Assembly: GCA_018971415.1 (NCBI GenBank)
Contig: JAGXAW010000006.1
Location: 1 to 62,362 of the forward strand
DNA from: Betaproteobacteria bacterium
GTDB taxonomy: Bacteria; Pseudomonadota; Gammaproteobacteria; Burkholderiales; Ferrovaceae
Direction: 5' to 3'
DNA length: 62,362 nucleotides
Below, piece after piece: positions 30,062 through 40,209 of this stretch; the stretch's first letter is position 1; each line of letters begins with the position of its first letter. The position numbers and the translations under genes were made by a program. The notes beneath the pieces were generated by a model that saw nothing but the letters and a program-made list of their open reading frames with translations, ran no database searches and had not been told where the DNA came from.

Positions 30062-30949
30062 TTAATTCTTAGTCAGTTGCGTTTCAACGCCCAGTGTTCG
30101 ATGATTGAGAGCAGGCAAGCTTGTCCTTAATTCGGTCAAATGAATGGGATTAACGCCGGCAATAACCACTCCTGAACCTCTTGGTATTCGATCTAAAATA
30201 ATACCCCAAGGGTCAACAATCATACTGGAGCCGTGTGTTTCACGACCATTCATATGATAACCACCTTGGGCTGGCGCAATGACATAAGCGAGATTTTCAA
30301 TGGCTCGCGCTCTAATTAATGTTTCCCAGTGTGCTTTACCAGTGGTTTCAGTAAATGCCGATGGAACAAAAATCAAATCACAATTACCCATGGCACGATA
30401 GAGCTCGGGAAAACGTAAATCGTAACAAATAGATAAACCAATTTTACCAAAAGGACTCTCTAAAGTAACGATTTGGTCTCCCGGTTCAATGGTTTTTGAT
30501 TCGTTGTATCTTTCGGTACCGCGCTGAAAATCAAACAAATGAATCTTGTCATAGCGCGCCACACATTGTCCTTTGTGATCAAAAACCAGACAACTATTAC
30601 GTATCTTATTGTTTTGTTCACTTTTCAGCGGGATTGATCCACCAACAATCCATACTCCATAACGCTTGGCTGCACGTGACAGAAAATCTTGGATGGGTCC
30701 CGCGCCAAAGGTCTCGGCCACTTTGACCTTGTCAGTGTCTCGCATACCCATAATGGCAAAATATTCTGGTAAACCAATAATGGCAGCGCCTTGATTGGCA
30801 GCGGTTTTAATCAATCGACCGGCCTCTAATAAATTGGCGTCTACATGTGGCCCCGAAGCCATTTGAATGGCAGCAACACGGAAATTGCCTGGTAACAGCT
30901 TGGCTTTACCAAACCCTGAATCTTTTTTCTTAGATATTGCTTTTGTCAT
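30062..30949 (-). CDS. Carbon-nitrogen hydrolase (Nit1-like deaminated-glutathione amidase)
   Basis: 295 residues. Nitrilase-superfamily triad Glu-Lys-Cys at E62 (LPEYF), K135 (YDKIHLFD) and C175 (SICYDLRFPE). The closest remembered family is Nit1/NitFhit, which removes the amide of deaminated glutathione as metabolite repair; exact substrate is inferred. A lysine-rich N-terminal extension of about 20 residues precedes the domain. It lies between yhdP (8 nt) and tldD (12 nt). Confidence 0.92.
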   Translation of the reverse strand: MTKAISKKKDSGFGKAKLLPGNFRVAAIQMASGPHVDANLLEAGRLIKTAANQGAAIIGLPEYFAIMGMRDTDKVKVAETFGAGPIQDFLSRAAKRYGVWIVGGSIPLKSEQNNKIRNSCLVFDHKGQCVARYDKIHLFDFQRGTERYNESKTIEPGDQIVTLESPFGKIGLSICYDLRFPELYRAMGNCDLIFVPSAFTETTGKAHWETLIRARAIENLAYVIAPAQGGYHMNGRETHGSSMIVDPWGIILDRIPRGSGVVIAGVNPIHLTELRTSLPALNHRTLGVETQLTKN

Positions 30950-30957
30950 AGTCTCTC

Positions 30958-33900
30958 TTAATTAAGCGCTTTATTAGTACTCTCTGCATTACCCCCGTCC
31001 ACAGAATCAATTTGTGGATTGTCCCAATCGCCATTAATGCGGTATTCATAGGACAGGACTTTATCTAAGGGGTTACTTAAGATCTTTTGTACAAGATAGG
31101 TTGCTGCCCCAACCACGGGTCCCCCAATTAATGTTCCAGCCAGGGATAAGTCTCCTCCCACAGCGGGATCCACCTTAACAACCAAATCAGTGGTTTCCTG
31201 TGGAACATCAATTAAGCCTTTCAATTTAACACGGGCAGCAGGACCTGACATGACAAAGTCAGGCGTATTCATCACCCCTTCCTTCACCTTAAAATTGCCC
31301 TTCACCGTATCAAAGGCAAAACCTTGGGAAAAAATATCATGAAAATCCAACGTGATTCTTCTTGGCAAGCTCTGTAAACTCAATAATCCAATAATTCTGC
31401 CAGCCCCACCTGGATCCACTTTAGAAAATTGACCATCATGCAATTCCAAGTTAACACTCCCTGATGTATTGTCAAAATCATAGTCTTTTGGACCACCCAA
31501 CCAAGATAAGTTAGCGGTAACAGTCCCCTCTCCTCGAGAAATCATTTTGTTGTAGCCCAGGGCCTTAAATAAATCACCTAAATTTTTACCATTAATAACC
31601 AATTTAAACTCAGTTTGGGTTAAGTCATCGCCTGTACCATACCATTTGCCATTCCCCTGTATCTCTCCGCCTTCAGCCACTGCAAAAAGACGACTTATAT
31701 GCCAGACATCCTCTTGTCGTTGAGCTGCAAATTCCAAACGTGAGAAGGATTTTTTACCCAATTGGCAGTGCTCGGCAATCAAATCAATGTCTGGTGTTTT
31801 ACGTAAATCCTCTAATTTCGCCAAATCAGATGGAATACTTTTTTTATGTGCCTTTGGTTTATTGGCTTTAGTATTCTCTATATTCAGTTGATCCTGTTTT
31901 TGTTGTGTTAAGGTGTCTGGGATCACCAGTTGAGAAAAGTTGGCTTTAATAAATCCTTGGTTATCTTTGTTCCAATTGACTGATCCGTTAATTTGTTCAC
32001 CACGAATAGTAATGGCCCACTGAGGAGCACGCCAATTAGCGCGCAAACGATGGCTCTGCCATTGCCGATTTCGCCAAATCACATTTGCCACATTGACATC
32101 AATATTTTCAACCTTACCAAACAAACTATTTTTTGCGGGTTTTTTTCCTCTTACGGACTCATTGTTCATCGACTGCCATAGATCAGCATGTTTATCCCAA
32201 AAAAGCATTAGCTCATCAAGGTTACTATTTTGTAATCGCCCAGTCAGCGCAAAACCAGGACCCACCTCTCCCAAATAGGGGCCACCAAGATTAACCACGC
32301 CGCGTGTGGCATAAAAACCACCCTCTTTTTTAGATTCATAGTAAGTCTTCAGTCCAAACCAGTTATCCAAGTTAACACTTAATAATGTTTTACCACTCTC
32401 CAAAGGTTCAATAACCAAGGTGAGCGGCAAACTTTGGTTGGCTGATTTTTGATATGGATCAGGACCCGCGATAGTGACACCCTTTAAATTGCTGGTGAAG
32501 GTAATGGTTGTTGACGAAGTGTTTTTTTCAAAACGCGCATGCCAATCAAAAGCTCCTTGACAGAGAGAGTTGAGATTATCTAAACCCAAACGTGATAATG
32601 AGGGTATATCACTTCGTCCTGCAACGTCAGCCACTAATGAATGAGATAAAGACCCTTTTAAAGTCATAAATACTGGTTTTTTTAACACCAAGGCAGCCAG
32701 AGAAAAACTTACATCATCGTATTTTTTACTTAATAAAACATGGCCATTCCAATTCACAGAACTATCAAGCGTTGTGAATAATGGATTAGGAAAAAGAACC
32801 GTTAATCCCTTTACCGAGGTATTACCTGCTAAGGCCAAATCAATCAGTCCATCCTGCCTAGTGGACAGATGAACAGTGACAGGTTCATTGACAAGCAATA
32901 CACTGGAATCGAGTAACACCTCAGTTTTCTTTTTATTAAATTTAAATAAAGCAGACCATTTTGATGAGCCGCTGACATTTTTCAATAAAGAATTACCGTA
33001 AACATTATAGAGTTGGGTGGCGTCCGCCATCCCCTCAGCTTTTAAAACCGTGTTGTGTTGGTCATCAGTAGAGAAAAGCAAACTGGACTCTCCCCCAAGA
33101 ACCGAGGCCTTCAAAATATCAGAGCTCACCTCTGTCTCTGTAAATTTCAAGTGACCATTTAATGCACTAATCGGTGGAATGCCGTTATTCCCGTCATCTA
33201 GGGTTGCATCAATAAATTTAAAGTCACCCTTAAGCGTTGTATCAAGGGTATGAGTAAGAGGAATATGCATTTTTAAATCAAGCTCGCCAACTCCCGCACC
33301 TGTTAAAGGGTCTGTGACGTGATTGATATAGTCGCTGACAGGACTTTTCTTTATAAAATCTAACGTATCCTTAATACTGGATTGGGTTTTCCCTTCCACC
33401 AATAAAATTTGATTACTATGAATGAGGTCCGGGATAGTCACACTAACCTCTTTAAAGAGGTTATTTACAATACTTCCAGAGGTCGCTTTAAAACCAAGCT
33501 CGGCCTCTTTCATGTAAAAGTCACCGGCCACATTATCAATCACCGGCCATTTATGGTTAAAGTTTACCTGGGCATCAACAACTTTTGCATTGACAGTAAA
33601 TTTCCCCACTTGCTCGCTGGCAAAGGGGAATTGCTGTAAATCTCCATCAATATTAAAGCTGACCTCTTTAACAAGACCCTTAACTAAACCGTTTTTTAAC
33701 CACTCCCTGGCATCTTGATTAACCGTTAAGGGCATGTATCGCCAAATAGCGTTTAAATCAGCGCGTTGTAAGTGCCCATGTAACTGACTTTGCGTTGGAC
33801 CATTGGTCGTTAAATTCATGGTTCCTGAAAAATCGCCTGCCATGTCCACGTTAGATACATTAATATCGTTAACATTAACGACAGCTTGGTTTTGATTACC

Positions 33901-35301
33901 TAACCAATTCACATCCACAGCGTAATTATTTAGATAAATAGGATGGGTAAATGTTTGTGGATAATTGAGTGTCAGAGAGCTGCCCTGCCCTTTTAATTCT
34001 CCGCCATCATGTCTTAACTCAGCATGTCCTGTAAAGTCGTGAATGGCTGGTAAAGTCTGATAAGGGTTTACCCCAAACTGATGGAAATCTAACGATAATA
34101 AATAACTTTGAGGCTCTGCTAGCTCACCCAGCCAACTGGCGTTGATATTGTCTAGTTCACCCTGCAATCCTAATTTGTACCAAAGCTGCCTTTGATTGTC
34201 CGTCAGTGTCACTTGGTCTAAATCATTATGAACATCATCAAGGTGTAGCTGATTGACGGAAAATTTATTCCCTTGCTCGCTCATCACCAAATCAAGATTT
34301 AGGGGGCGGGATAATTTAACGGTACTGTTACCCTTAATACTGAGTTGACGCGTATTAACTTTGAATCCCTTTTCCAATTGATAGTAGCCAATATGCCCAA
34401 CCACTTGGTCTACAGAAAAATCGTTCAACGCTTGCTTCAAGTGTCCTTTGAGATTATGGGCGTCAACATCAGCTTCAATACCGAACTGTAATTTTTCATT
34501 GATGAGTAGATGGGCGTTAATTGCACCATAACCACTTCGTAGAACCGATAAAGGACCAAACCATGGAGTAAGCGAAGTAAAATTAAAGCGATGGGTTGAC
34601 CAATTGATATCACCTGACCATGACAATAAATTGTCAGATTGGCTACCATAAAGATCGCCATCAATATTCAAGGCTTCACCAAAATAATGATCTGGAATAA
34701 CAGTGGCCTTAACGATATGTCGACTACCCGTATTCTTCAACTCTAAGGTTAATTGACGAAAAACATACTCGGGTTGTTCAGTAAACTGATCATGAAGAAC
34801 AAGTCTTTTAATCGACAAGTTACAATGCCCTTGTTGCATCAACCAATGCAAAAAAGGATTTGTGCCACTATTCGAAGTTGGAATGAGTAAGGAGGCCAAA
34901 TACCACTTCCCTTCCTTATCTCTTAATACAGTTAATTCATCCACACTTATTTTCAAACGGCTAAAATCTAGGCGTCCACGAAATAAGTTAAATAAAGACA
35001 GCCTAGCCTCCAAAGAGGGAACAGTGAGGATAGGTTGCTTTTGATCATTATAGATAACAATATTTTTAAGTAATACCCCAGGCTGAACACGCCAAGGGGC
35101 ATGTTCAATAGAACCTATCGTCAAATTGAGTGCTGTGCTTCTCTGGAACAGGTCGATCAGTTGAGGGCGATAGCGTTCAGGATCACGAAGAGCGAAGGCC
35201 TGAAGTGCAAACCAGAGAATAGCTATACCCACCAAACTAATTAGGCTTAGTCTTAATAAGTGTTTGGGCAAGGTATAGATATGTTTTCTTAGCGCGTTCA
35301 T
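30958..35301 (-). CDS. yhdP: YhdP-family AsmA-like protein
   Basis: 1447 residues, by far the largest gene here. One N-terminal transmembrane helix (about 17-38, RLSLISLVGIAILWF) anchors a giant periplasmic part rich in beta strands. It ends with DUF3971/AsmA-like C-terminal motifs such as GAGRIIGLLSLQSLPRRI and PLDKVLSYEYRINGDWDNP. YhdP, TamB and YdbH are thought to bridge inner and outer membranes for phospholipid transport. It is first in an operon with the nitrilase and tldD. Confidence 0.94.
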   Translation of the reverse strand: MNALRKHIYTLPKHLLRLSLISLVGIAILWFALQAFALRDPERYRPQLIDLFQRSTALNLTIGSIEHAPWRVQPGVLLKNIVIYNDQKQPILTVPSLEARLSLFNLFRGRLDFSRLKISVDELTVLRDKEGKWYLASLLIPTSNSGTNPFLHWLMQQGHCNLSIKRLVLHDQFTEQPEYVFRQLTLELKNTGSRHIVKATVIPDHYFGEALNIDGDLYGSQSDNLLSWSGDINWSTHRFNFTSLTPWFGPLSVLRSGYGAINAHLLINEKLQFGIEADVDAHNLKGHLKQALNDFSVDQVVGHIGYYQLEKGFKVNTRQLSIKGNSTVKLSRPLNLDLVMSEQGNKFSVNQLHLDDVHNDLDQVTLTDNQRQLWYKLGLQGELDNINASWLGELAEPQSYLLSLDFHQFGVNPYQTLPAIHDFTGHAELRHDGGELKGQGSSLTLNYPQTFTHPIYLNNYAVDVNWLGNQNQAVVNVNDINVSNVDMAGDFSGTMNLTTNGPTQSQLHGHLQRADLNAIWRYMPLTVNQDAREWLKNGLVKGLVKEVSFNIDGDLQQFPFASEQVGKFTVNAKVVDAQVNFNHKWPVIDNVAGDFYMKEAELGFKATSGSIVNNLFKEVSVTIPDLIHSNQILLVEGKTQSSIKDTLDFIKKSPVSDYINHVTDPLTGAGVGELDLKMHIPLTHTLDTTLKGDFKFIDATLDDGNNGIPPISALNGHLKFTETEVSSDILKASVLGGESSLLFSTDDQHNTVLKAEGMADATQLYNVYGNSLLKNVSGSSKWSALFKFNKKKTEVLLDSSVLLVNEPVTVHLSTRQDGLIDLALAGNTSVKGLTVLFPNPLFTTLDSSVNWNGHVLLSKKYDDVSFSLAALVLKKPVFMTLKGSLSHSLVADVAGRSDIPSLSRLGLDNLNSLCQGAFDWHARFEKNTSSTTITFTSNLKGVTIAGPDPYQKSANQSLPLTLVIEPLESGKTLLSVNLDNWFGLKTYYESKKEGGFYATRGVVNLGGPYLGEVGPGFALTGRLQNSNLDELMLFWDKHADLWQSMNNESVRGKKPAKNSLFGKVENIDVNVANVIWRNRQWQSHRLRANWRAPQWAITIRGEQINGSVNWNKDNQGFIKANFSQLVIPDTLTQQKQDQLNIENTKANKPKAHKKSIPSDLAKLEDLRKTPDIDLIAEHCQLGKKSFSRLEFAAQRQEDVWHISRLFAVAEGGEIQGNGKWYGTGDDLTQTEFKLVINGKNLGDLFKALGYNKMISRGEGTVTANLSWLGGPKDYDFDNTSGSVNLELHDGQFSKVDPGGAGRIIGLLSLQSLPRRITLDFHDIFSQGFAFDTVKGNFKVKEGVMNTPDFVMSGPAARVKLKGLIDVPQETTDLVVKVDPAVGGDLSLAGTLIGGPVVGAATYLVQKILSNPLDKVLSYEYRINGDWDNPQIDSVDGGNAESTNKALN

Positions 35302-35418
35302 AAGTTATGAATTATAACGGTTTTATTGTCCATAAGTCCGCAACACAATTCAATAAGTAGTCACTATGAGAATAGGTGAAGTTCCGTTAAAATAGAGGTT
35401 TTGTACTTGGAGTGCTCT

Positions 35419-36345
35419 ATGTCGATGTCCGACCGCGATGGATTGATCTGGCAAGATGGTCAAATGATACCTTGGCGTTCAGCCACTACCCACGTTCTCA
35501 CCCATTCTCTGCACTATGGAATGGCCGTGTTTGAAGGGGTACGTGCCTACAACACCAGTTCAGGCCCCGCCATTTTTCGCTTGCAAGAGCATACTGAAAG
35601 ACTCTTTCGTTCAGCCCATATTTTGCAAATCCCTATGCCTTTCTCGATTAATGAGGTGATGGAAGCCCAGCTTAATACGGTTCGTGAGAACTCCCTTAAG
35701 GAATGCTACATACGTCCCTTGGTATTTTTAGGCTCTGAGAAAATGGGCGTATCACCAAGGGGGGCTAAAACCCACATCACCATCGCAGCATGGCCTTGGG
35801 GAGCTTACTTAGGTGAAGAGGCCATTGAAAAAGGGATTCGCGTCAAAACCTCCTCTTTCACACGACACCATCCCAATATCACGATGTGTAAAGCGAAAGC
35901 CTCTGGCAACTACATGAATTCAATACTGGCTAACAATGAAGCCATTACAGATGGTTACGATGAGGCATTGCTTCTTGATGTCGAGGGTTTTGTCTCAGAG
36001 GGCTCAGGAGAAAACATATTTATTGTTAAAAAAGGGATCATTTATACCCCTGACTTATCCAGTGCTCTTGAGGGTATTACCCGTGATACCATCATCACAC
36101 TTGCTCATGAAATGGACCTTAAGGTCATTGAAAGACGCATCTCGAGAGACGAGTTGTACAGTGCTGACGAGGCTTTCTTTACAGGTACGGCCGCAGAAGT
36201 TACACCAATACGTGAGGTAGATAATCGCGTCATTGGTCAGGGAATGAGAGGACCTATAACACGAGCACTGCAGAGTAAATATTTTGAAGTAGTCACCGGT
36301 CAAAGTGCTGCTCATCGACAATGGTTAAGTTTTGTTGGAGTGTAA
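35419..36345 (+). CDS. ilvE: Branched-chain amino acid aminotransferase
   Basis: 308 residues from MSMSDRDG. PLP enzyme of fold type IV that interconverts Leu, Ile and Val with their 2-oxo acids. The PLP lysine is probably K160 in CKAKASGNYM. FEGVRAY, YIRPLVFLGSEKMGV, EGSGENIF and the C-terminal FFTGTAAEVTPIREVD are family motifs. An in-frame TTG lies 18 nt upstream, but GGAG six bases before 35419 fixes the ATG. It is followed at 3 nt by a zinc-finger gene. Confidence 0.97.
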   Translation: MSMSDRDGLIWQDGQMIPWRSATTHVLTHSLHYGMAVFEGVRAYNTSSGPAIFRLQEHTERLFRSAHILQIPMPFSINEVMEAQLNTVRENSLKECYIRPLVFLGSEKMGVSPRGAKTHITIAAWPWGAYLGEEAIEKGIRVKTSSFTRHHPNITMCKAKASGNYMNSILANNEAITDGYDEALLLDVEGFVSEGSGENIFIVKKGIIYTPDLSSALEGITRDTIITLAHEMDLKVIERRISRDELYSADEAFFTGTAAEVTPIREVDNRVIGQGMRGPITRALQSKYFEVVTGQSAAHRQWLSFVGV

Positions 36346-36348
36346 ACC

Positions 36349-36552
36349 ATGACTCAAGGAAAGGCTTTAGATCAGCAAATTGTTTATGTTAGTGAAAAAG
36401 ACTTGCCATTACATTGCCCACAACCCGCCGTGGCATTATGGAACACGCATCCACGGGTCTTTTTAGATATTACCAAAACAGGACATGCCCAATGTCCTTA
36501 TTGCGGGACCAAATATGAATGGCAAGGTCCTCTGCCTCACGGACACCATTGA
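36349..36552 (+). CDS. Zinc-finger domain-containing protein (zf-CHCC, NDUFS6-like)
   Basis: 67 residues. A compact zf-CHCC domain with LHCPQP, the H54-type histidine region around HPRVFLD and a CPYCGTKY knuckle. Mitochondrial complex I subunit NDUFS6 shares the fold. In bacteria the domain is widespread and of unclear role. It is located between ilvE and waaF, as in many betaproteobacteria. Its end overlaps the waaF reading frame. Confidence 0.9.
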   Translation: MTQGKALDQQIVYVSEKDLPLHCPQPAVALWNTHPRVFLDITKTGHAQCPYCGTKYEWQGPLPHGHH

Positions 36553-37553
36553 AAAAAGTCTTAATTATTGGTGCATCATGGGTTGGCGATGCGGTACTAA
36601 GCCAACCGCTCTTACGATACCTTAAGTCTTCTCATGATTGCACTATTGATGTGTTAGCTCCCTCTTGGACGCAGGGAGTGCTGTTGAGAATGCCTGAAGT
36701 CAACCGCGTCATTGACAGTCCTCTGATTCACAAGCAACTGAACTTCATCGAGCTGTGGCGCTGTGCTCAACGCGTAAAAGATCAGTACGATACAGCCATT
36801 TTATTACCTAACTCCCTAAAGTCTGCACTGATCCCTTGGATGGCTAGAATTCCAACCAGAATAGGCTATCGTAGGGAGGGACGGTCATTATTTTTATCCC
36901 ATCCTTTAGAATTAGATAAAAAGCAGCATCCATTAATGGTCGAGAGGTTTTTGGCCCTATCTGGGGCGAGCATCAAATTTAATGAGCAACTCAACCCCAC
37001 CTTACAAGCTAACCTGTCAGAGCAACAAGCAGCACTTGATGCGCTCAAACTTAATCTGTCACTGCCTCCAATTGTGTTGTGTCCTGGTGCTGAATACGGT
37101 CCTGCTAAACGCTGGCCAATTGATCACTTTAAGGTATTAGCGCAAGCTCTAATCCTTCAGAACAAACAGGTTTGGTTGATGGGCTCCCCTAAAGATCAGC
37201 AAATTGCTCAGAGTATTATTGAACACATTCAAGGCCCCATCATCAATTTGTGTGGTAAAACAAATCTTGCTCAGGCAGTGGATCTAATGGCTTTAGCTCA
37301 CGCTGTTGTCACCAATGATTCTGGATTAATGCATGTGGCAGCCGCCCTTAAGCGCCCTCTTATCGCACTGTTTGGTTCATCAAGTCCGCAATTTACGCCG
37401 CCTTTGTTTTCAGGGGCAAGAGTCTTATCTCGATCTCTTCCCTGCAGTCCATGTTTTGAAAGAGACTGTCCCTTAGGACATTTAAACTGTTTAACCGAAA
37501 TCACCCCTAATAAGGTGATTGACGCGTTGGCTCGCCTTGAGGAACATAACTGA
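36549..37553 (+). CDS. waaF: ADP-heptose:LPS heptosyltransferase II
   Basis: About 334 residues from KKVLIIGASWVGDAVLSQPL. Adds the second heptose to the LPS inner core (GT9 family). Further motifs are LLPNSLKSAL, CPGAEYGPAKRWP, NLCGKTNLAQAVDLMA and VTNDSGLMHVAAAL. The TTG at 36549 overlaps the upstream stop (TTGA) and matches where family members start. An ATG at 36519 would add MARSSASRTP and overlap the zinc-finger gene by 34 nt. Neither has a good Shine-Dalgarno. The 3' end overlaps the convergent mobA-like gene by 47 nt. Confidence 0.93.
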   Translation: MKKVLIIGASWVGDAVLSQPLLRYLKSSHDCTIDVLAPSWTQGVLLRMPEVNRVIDSPLIHKQLNFIELWRCAQRVKDQYDTAILLPNSLKSALIPWMARIPTRIGYRREGRSLFLSHPLELDKKQHPLMVERFLALSGASIKFNEQLNPTLQANLSEQQAALDALKLNLSLPPIVLCPGAEYGPAKRWPIDHFKVLAQALILQNKQVWLMGSPKDQQIAQSIIEHIQGPIINLCGKTNLAQAVDLMALAHAVVTNDSGLMHVAAALKRPLIALFGSSSPQFTPPLFSGARVLSRSLPCSPCFERDCPLGHLNCLTEITPNKVIDALARLEEHN

Positions 37554-38115
37554 GCCAGTCGGTGAATTCATCGATATCAAAGTGTATACCGGGATCCTCT
37601 ACGGTGAGCCAGGTCACTTTGTCGTGTTGCTCTTGCAGGATTTTCCTTAACCCGTGATCTTCTCTGAGTTCTCGAACCGCGGGCAAATAAGCTTCACCAA
37701 AACCGATAGGATTACCTCTTTTCCCCTTAAATAAGGGTGCCACTAACTGCCGTCCCTCTGATAACAGCATAACCAGTTGATCAATGGTCTCTCGCTTAAT
37801 ACTAGGCATATCGGCTAAAGCCACTAACCTTGAGGGAAAGCCCGATGTTTTTTCTAGTAGCGCTTGTAAAGAGTAAGACAACGAGGGTGACTCCTTGATA
37901 ATACAGACCTGATAACCCAGAGAGCACAGTGGCGCAATAAGAGCCATTTGGTTTGGAGTGATGGCAGCCCATTTGTGTTTTAGGTGGGCATAGAGTTTGG
38001 CTGATTGTATTGCAAGATAATCGCCAGAGGCATCTTGCATCAGTAATTTGTTTTGTCCAAAACGTCGACTCGATCCTGCAGCGAGAAATAATAGGGCGCA
38101 CTCTGATTGATTCAT
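37507..38115 (-). CDS. MobA/MocA-like molybdenum cofactor nucleotidyltransferase
   Basis: 202 residues. NTP-transferase fold with the N-terminal LFLAAGSSRRFGQNKLL loop, ALADMPSI for metal binding, and GKRGNPIGF. This resembles MocA-type enzymes that attach CMP or GMP to molybdopterin. It directly follows an XdhC-family gene, a pairing expected for maturation of xanthine-dehydrogenase-type enzymes. No molybdoenzyme gene is in the window. The last 47 nt lie opposite the end of waaF. Confidence 0.85.
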   Translation of the reverse strand: MNQSECALLFLAAGSSRRFGQNKLLMQDASGDYLAIQSAKLYAHLKHKWAAITPNQMALIAPLCSLGYQVCIIKESPSLSYSLQALLEKTSGFPSRLVALADMPSIKRETIDQLVMLLSEGRQLVAPLFKGKRGNPIGFGEAYLPAVRELREDHGLRKILQEQHDKVTWLTVEDPGIHFDIDEFTDWLSYVPQGEPTRQSPY

Positions 38116-39062
38116 CAGTGCATTACACCATTTTTAATCGCAGTGAGTTGCGCCAAAATGGCAAGGGCAATTTCAGGAGGAGTTTTACTGCCAATGGACA
38201 GACCAATGGGTCCTTTTAATTTGGCAATCTCTTCCGGTTTCAAAGACAGGGTCTCAAGGCGAGCTTTACGGGCTTCTTGGGTTTTTCGTGAACCCACCGC
38301 CCCCACATAAAAAGCGGGGGATACCAAGGCGTCCATCAAAGCCAGATCATCTTGCTTTAGATCATGCGTTAAAGCCACAATGGCCGTATTGCAATCCGGT
38401 TTCTGGCCTTGAATAAAATCATCAGGCATTGAAGAGTCAACCGGGACATCAGAAAGTGACCAGCTACGCCTTATTTCCTCTCGTGGATCACACACCAGTA
38501 CCTGATAATCGAGTGCTTTGGCCATCTGAGCCAAATAAAACCCTATTTGATTAGCGCCGATAATAAGCAGTCGATAACGGGGTCCAAATACCACCTCTAA
38601 TAGGGATTCATTAATATTGACCTTTGCCTGAACTGGATTAACAGCAGGCATTAAGGTCACCTCACCCGTTAATAGGTTTAACTGACGTATCACCTTCTGT
38701 TTTTTTTCAATTTGAGAGCGTAACTCTGCGATTAAACTCAAGCTGTTAATGGATTCAATCACAATCTCAATATTGCCTCCACAGGGCAACAAATAGCGCA
38801 GTGCTTGGTGTTGATCAACGCCGTAGTTCATTCTTTGTGGCAATGAAGGCGATTGCTCCTTCAAGTAATCTACCAACAAATCCTCTACACAGCCACCTGA
38901 TACTGAGCCCACCATATCGCCTTGGTCAGTTAGGGCGAGTATCGCACCAGGCGATCTGGGCGCTGAGCCCAGTGTTTTCACCAAAGTAACCAAATAACTA
39001 CGACGATTCTCTTCCACCCATTGTTGAAGAGTCTCTAAGACTTGTAAATCTGCACTTTCCAT
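38115..39062 (-). CDS. XdhC/CoxI family protein
   Basis: 315 residues. The N-terminal XdhC_CoxI domain has LVTLVKTLGSAPRSPGA and GSVSGGCVED. The C-terminal Rossmann domain has LLIIGANQIGFYLAQMA and FYVGAVGSRKTQEARKARL. XdhC binds and sulfurates the molybdenum cofactor for xanthine dehydrogenase-type enzymes. Start and stop overlap by 1 nt with alr and the mobA-like gene, so the three are probably one transcript. Confidence 0.9.
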   Translation of the reverse strand: MESADLQVLETLQQWVEENRRSYLVTLVKTLGSAPRSPGAILALTDQGDMVGSVSGGCVEDLLVDYLKEQSPSLPQRMNYGVDQHQALRYLLPCGGNIEIVIESINSLSLIAELRSQIEKKQKVIRQLNLLTGEVTLMPAVNPVQAKVNINESLLEVVFGPRYRLLIIGANQIGFYLAQMAKALDYQVLVCDPREEIRRSWSLSDVPVDSSMPDDFIQGQKPDCNTAIVALTHDLKQDDLALMDALVSPAFYVGAVGSRKTQEARKARLETLSLKPEEIAKLKGPIGLSIGSKTPPEIALAILAQLTAIKNGVMH

Positions 39063-40138
39063 TACTCAACCCTTGATAAACTGTATTCTCTACCGGGCCG
39101 TTGGGTATGACAAAGCAATTCATAGGCTAAGGTTCCAGAGCGACTAGCAATCTCAGCAACAGCAATATTCTCGCCCCATAACTCCACGGCAGAACCTATT
39201 TGTATATCATCATGTGCTGAGATATCAACGGTAATCATATCCATAGAAACTCGACCAATTAGCGGGACCACTTTGCCATTTATCCAAACGGGGGTATTAG
39301 TGGGAGCGCTTCTTGGGTAACCATCTGCATAACCACAGGCAATGGTCGCAACTCGAGTGGGTTTTTGAGCGGTAAAAAGACTTCCATAGCCCACAGACTC
39401 TCCAGCTTTAATCCATCTCGTGGCAATCACCTGCGATGAAAACGTCATGGCAGGTTTAAGCCCCACATCCTTCGCATTACGCGCCAAGGGGTCCACCCCA
39501 TAGAGCATTAATCCTGGACGTGCCCAATCTCCTCTTGCTTGAGGGTGCAGCATTATGGCAGCAGAATTGGCAATACTGGTCTTTAAGTTAAATTGATCAA
39601 CAACACGTTTAAAGCGTTCCAAAGGTTCCTTGATTTTCTCGTCATCAAGCGTGTCTGCATTGGCAAGATGGGTCATCAAAACAGCTATATGGGATTTAGG
39701 TTGTTGCGTATTTTTATTGATTAACGCAATAAGATCATCATGATTGAACCCTAAGCGATGCATGCCTGTGTCCACTTTTAACCAAACCGGATGGGATAGA
39801 TTATTCTCTTGCCACCATTGCCATTGTTCTCTCTGATGAATCACTGGTGTTAATTGATAATGATCATACTCTTTCACTTCCTGGGAAGTAAAAGGGCCTT
39901 CTAATAAGATAATGGGTTGGCTAATACCCGATTGTCTTAATGTCACCGCTTCCTCAAGACAGGCTACTGCAAACCCATCCACGTAGCGAGACAAAGCTTG
40001 CGCTACCTTTTGATCACCGTGTCCATAGGCATTGGCTTTAATAACTGCCAATACTTTTTGGCCATGAAGCTGTCTAGCCAGTTGTGTATTGTGGATAATA
40101 TGATCCAAATGTACAGTGATCCTTGCCGGACGTGTCAT
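39062..40138 (-). CDS. alr: Alanine racemase
   Basis: 358 residues. PLP enzyme making D-alanine for peptidoglycan. The PLP lysine is K34 in AVIKANAYGHG. The C-terminal barrel contains ESVGYGSLF, with the second catalytic tyrosine. LIGRVSMDMITVD and ELLCHTQRPGREY are typical. In many relatives alr sits between dnaB and radA; here it leads an operon with xdhC and the mobA-like gene. Confidence 0.97.
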   Translation of the reverse strand: MTRPARITVHLDHIIHNTQLARQLHGQKVLAVIKANAYGHGDQKVAQALSRYVDGFAVACLEEAVTLRQSGISQPIILLEGPFTSQEVKEYDHYQLTPVIHQREQWQWWQENNLSHPVWLKVDTGMHRLGFNHDDLIALINKNTQQPKSHIAVLMTHLANADTLDDEKIKEPLERFKRVVDQFNLKTSIANSAAIMLHPQARGDWARPGLMLYGVDPLARNAKDVGLKPAMTFSSQVIATRWIKAGESVGYGSLFTAQKPTRVATIACGYADGYPRSAPTNTPVWINGKVVPLIGRVSMDMITVDISAHDDIQIGSAVELWGENIAVAEIASRSGTLAYELLCHTQRPGREYSLSRVE

Positions 40139-40209
40139 AATAACTTTAAAACCTTTATTAAATACTTTACTTTCGTCATCTTAAACGTCTTTTAAGTTTG
40201 CTGCCAATT

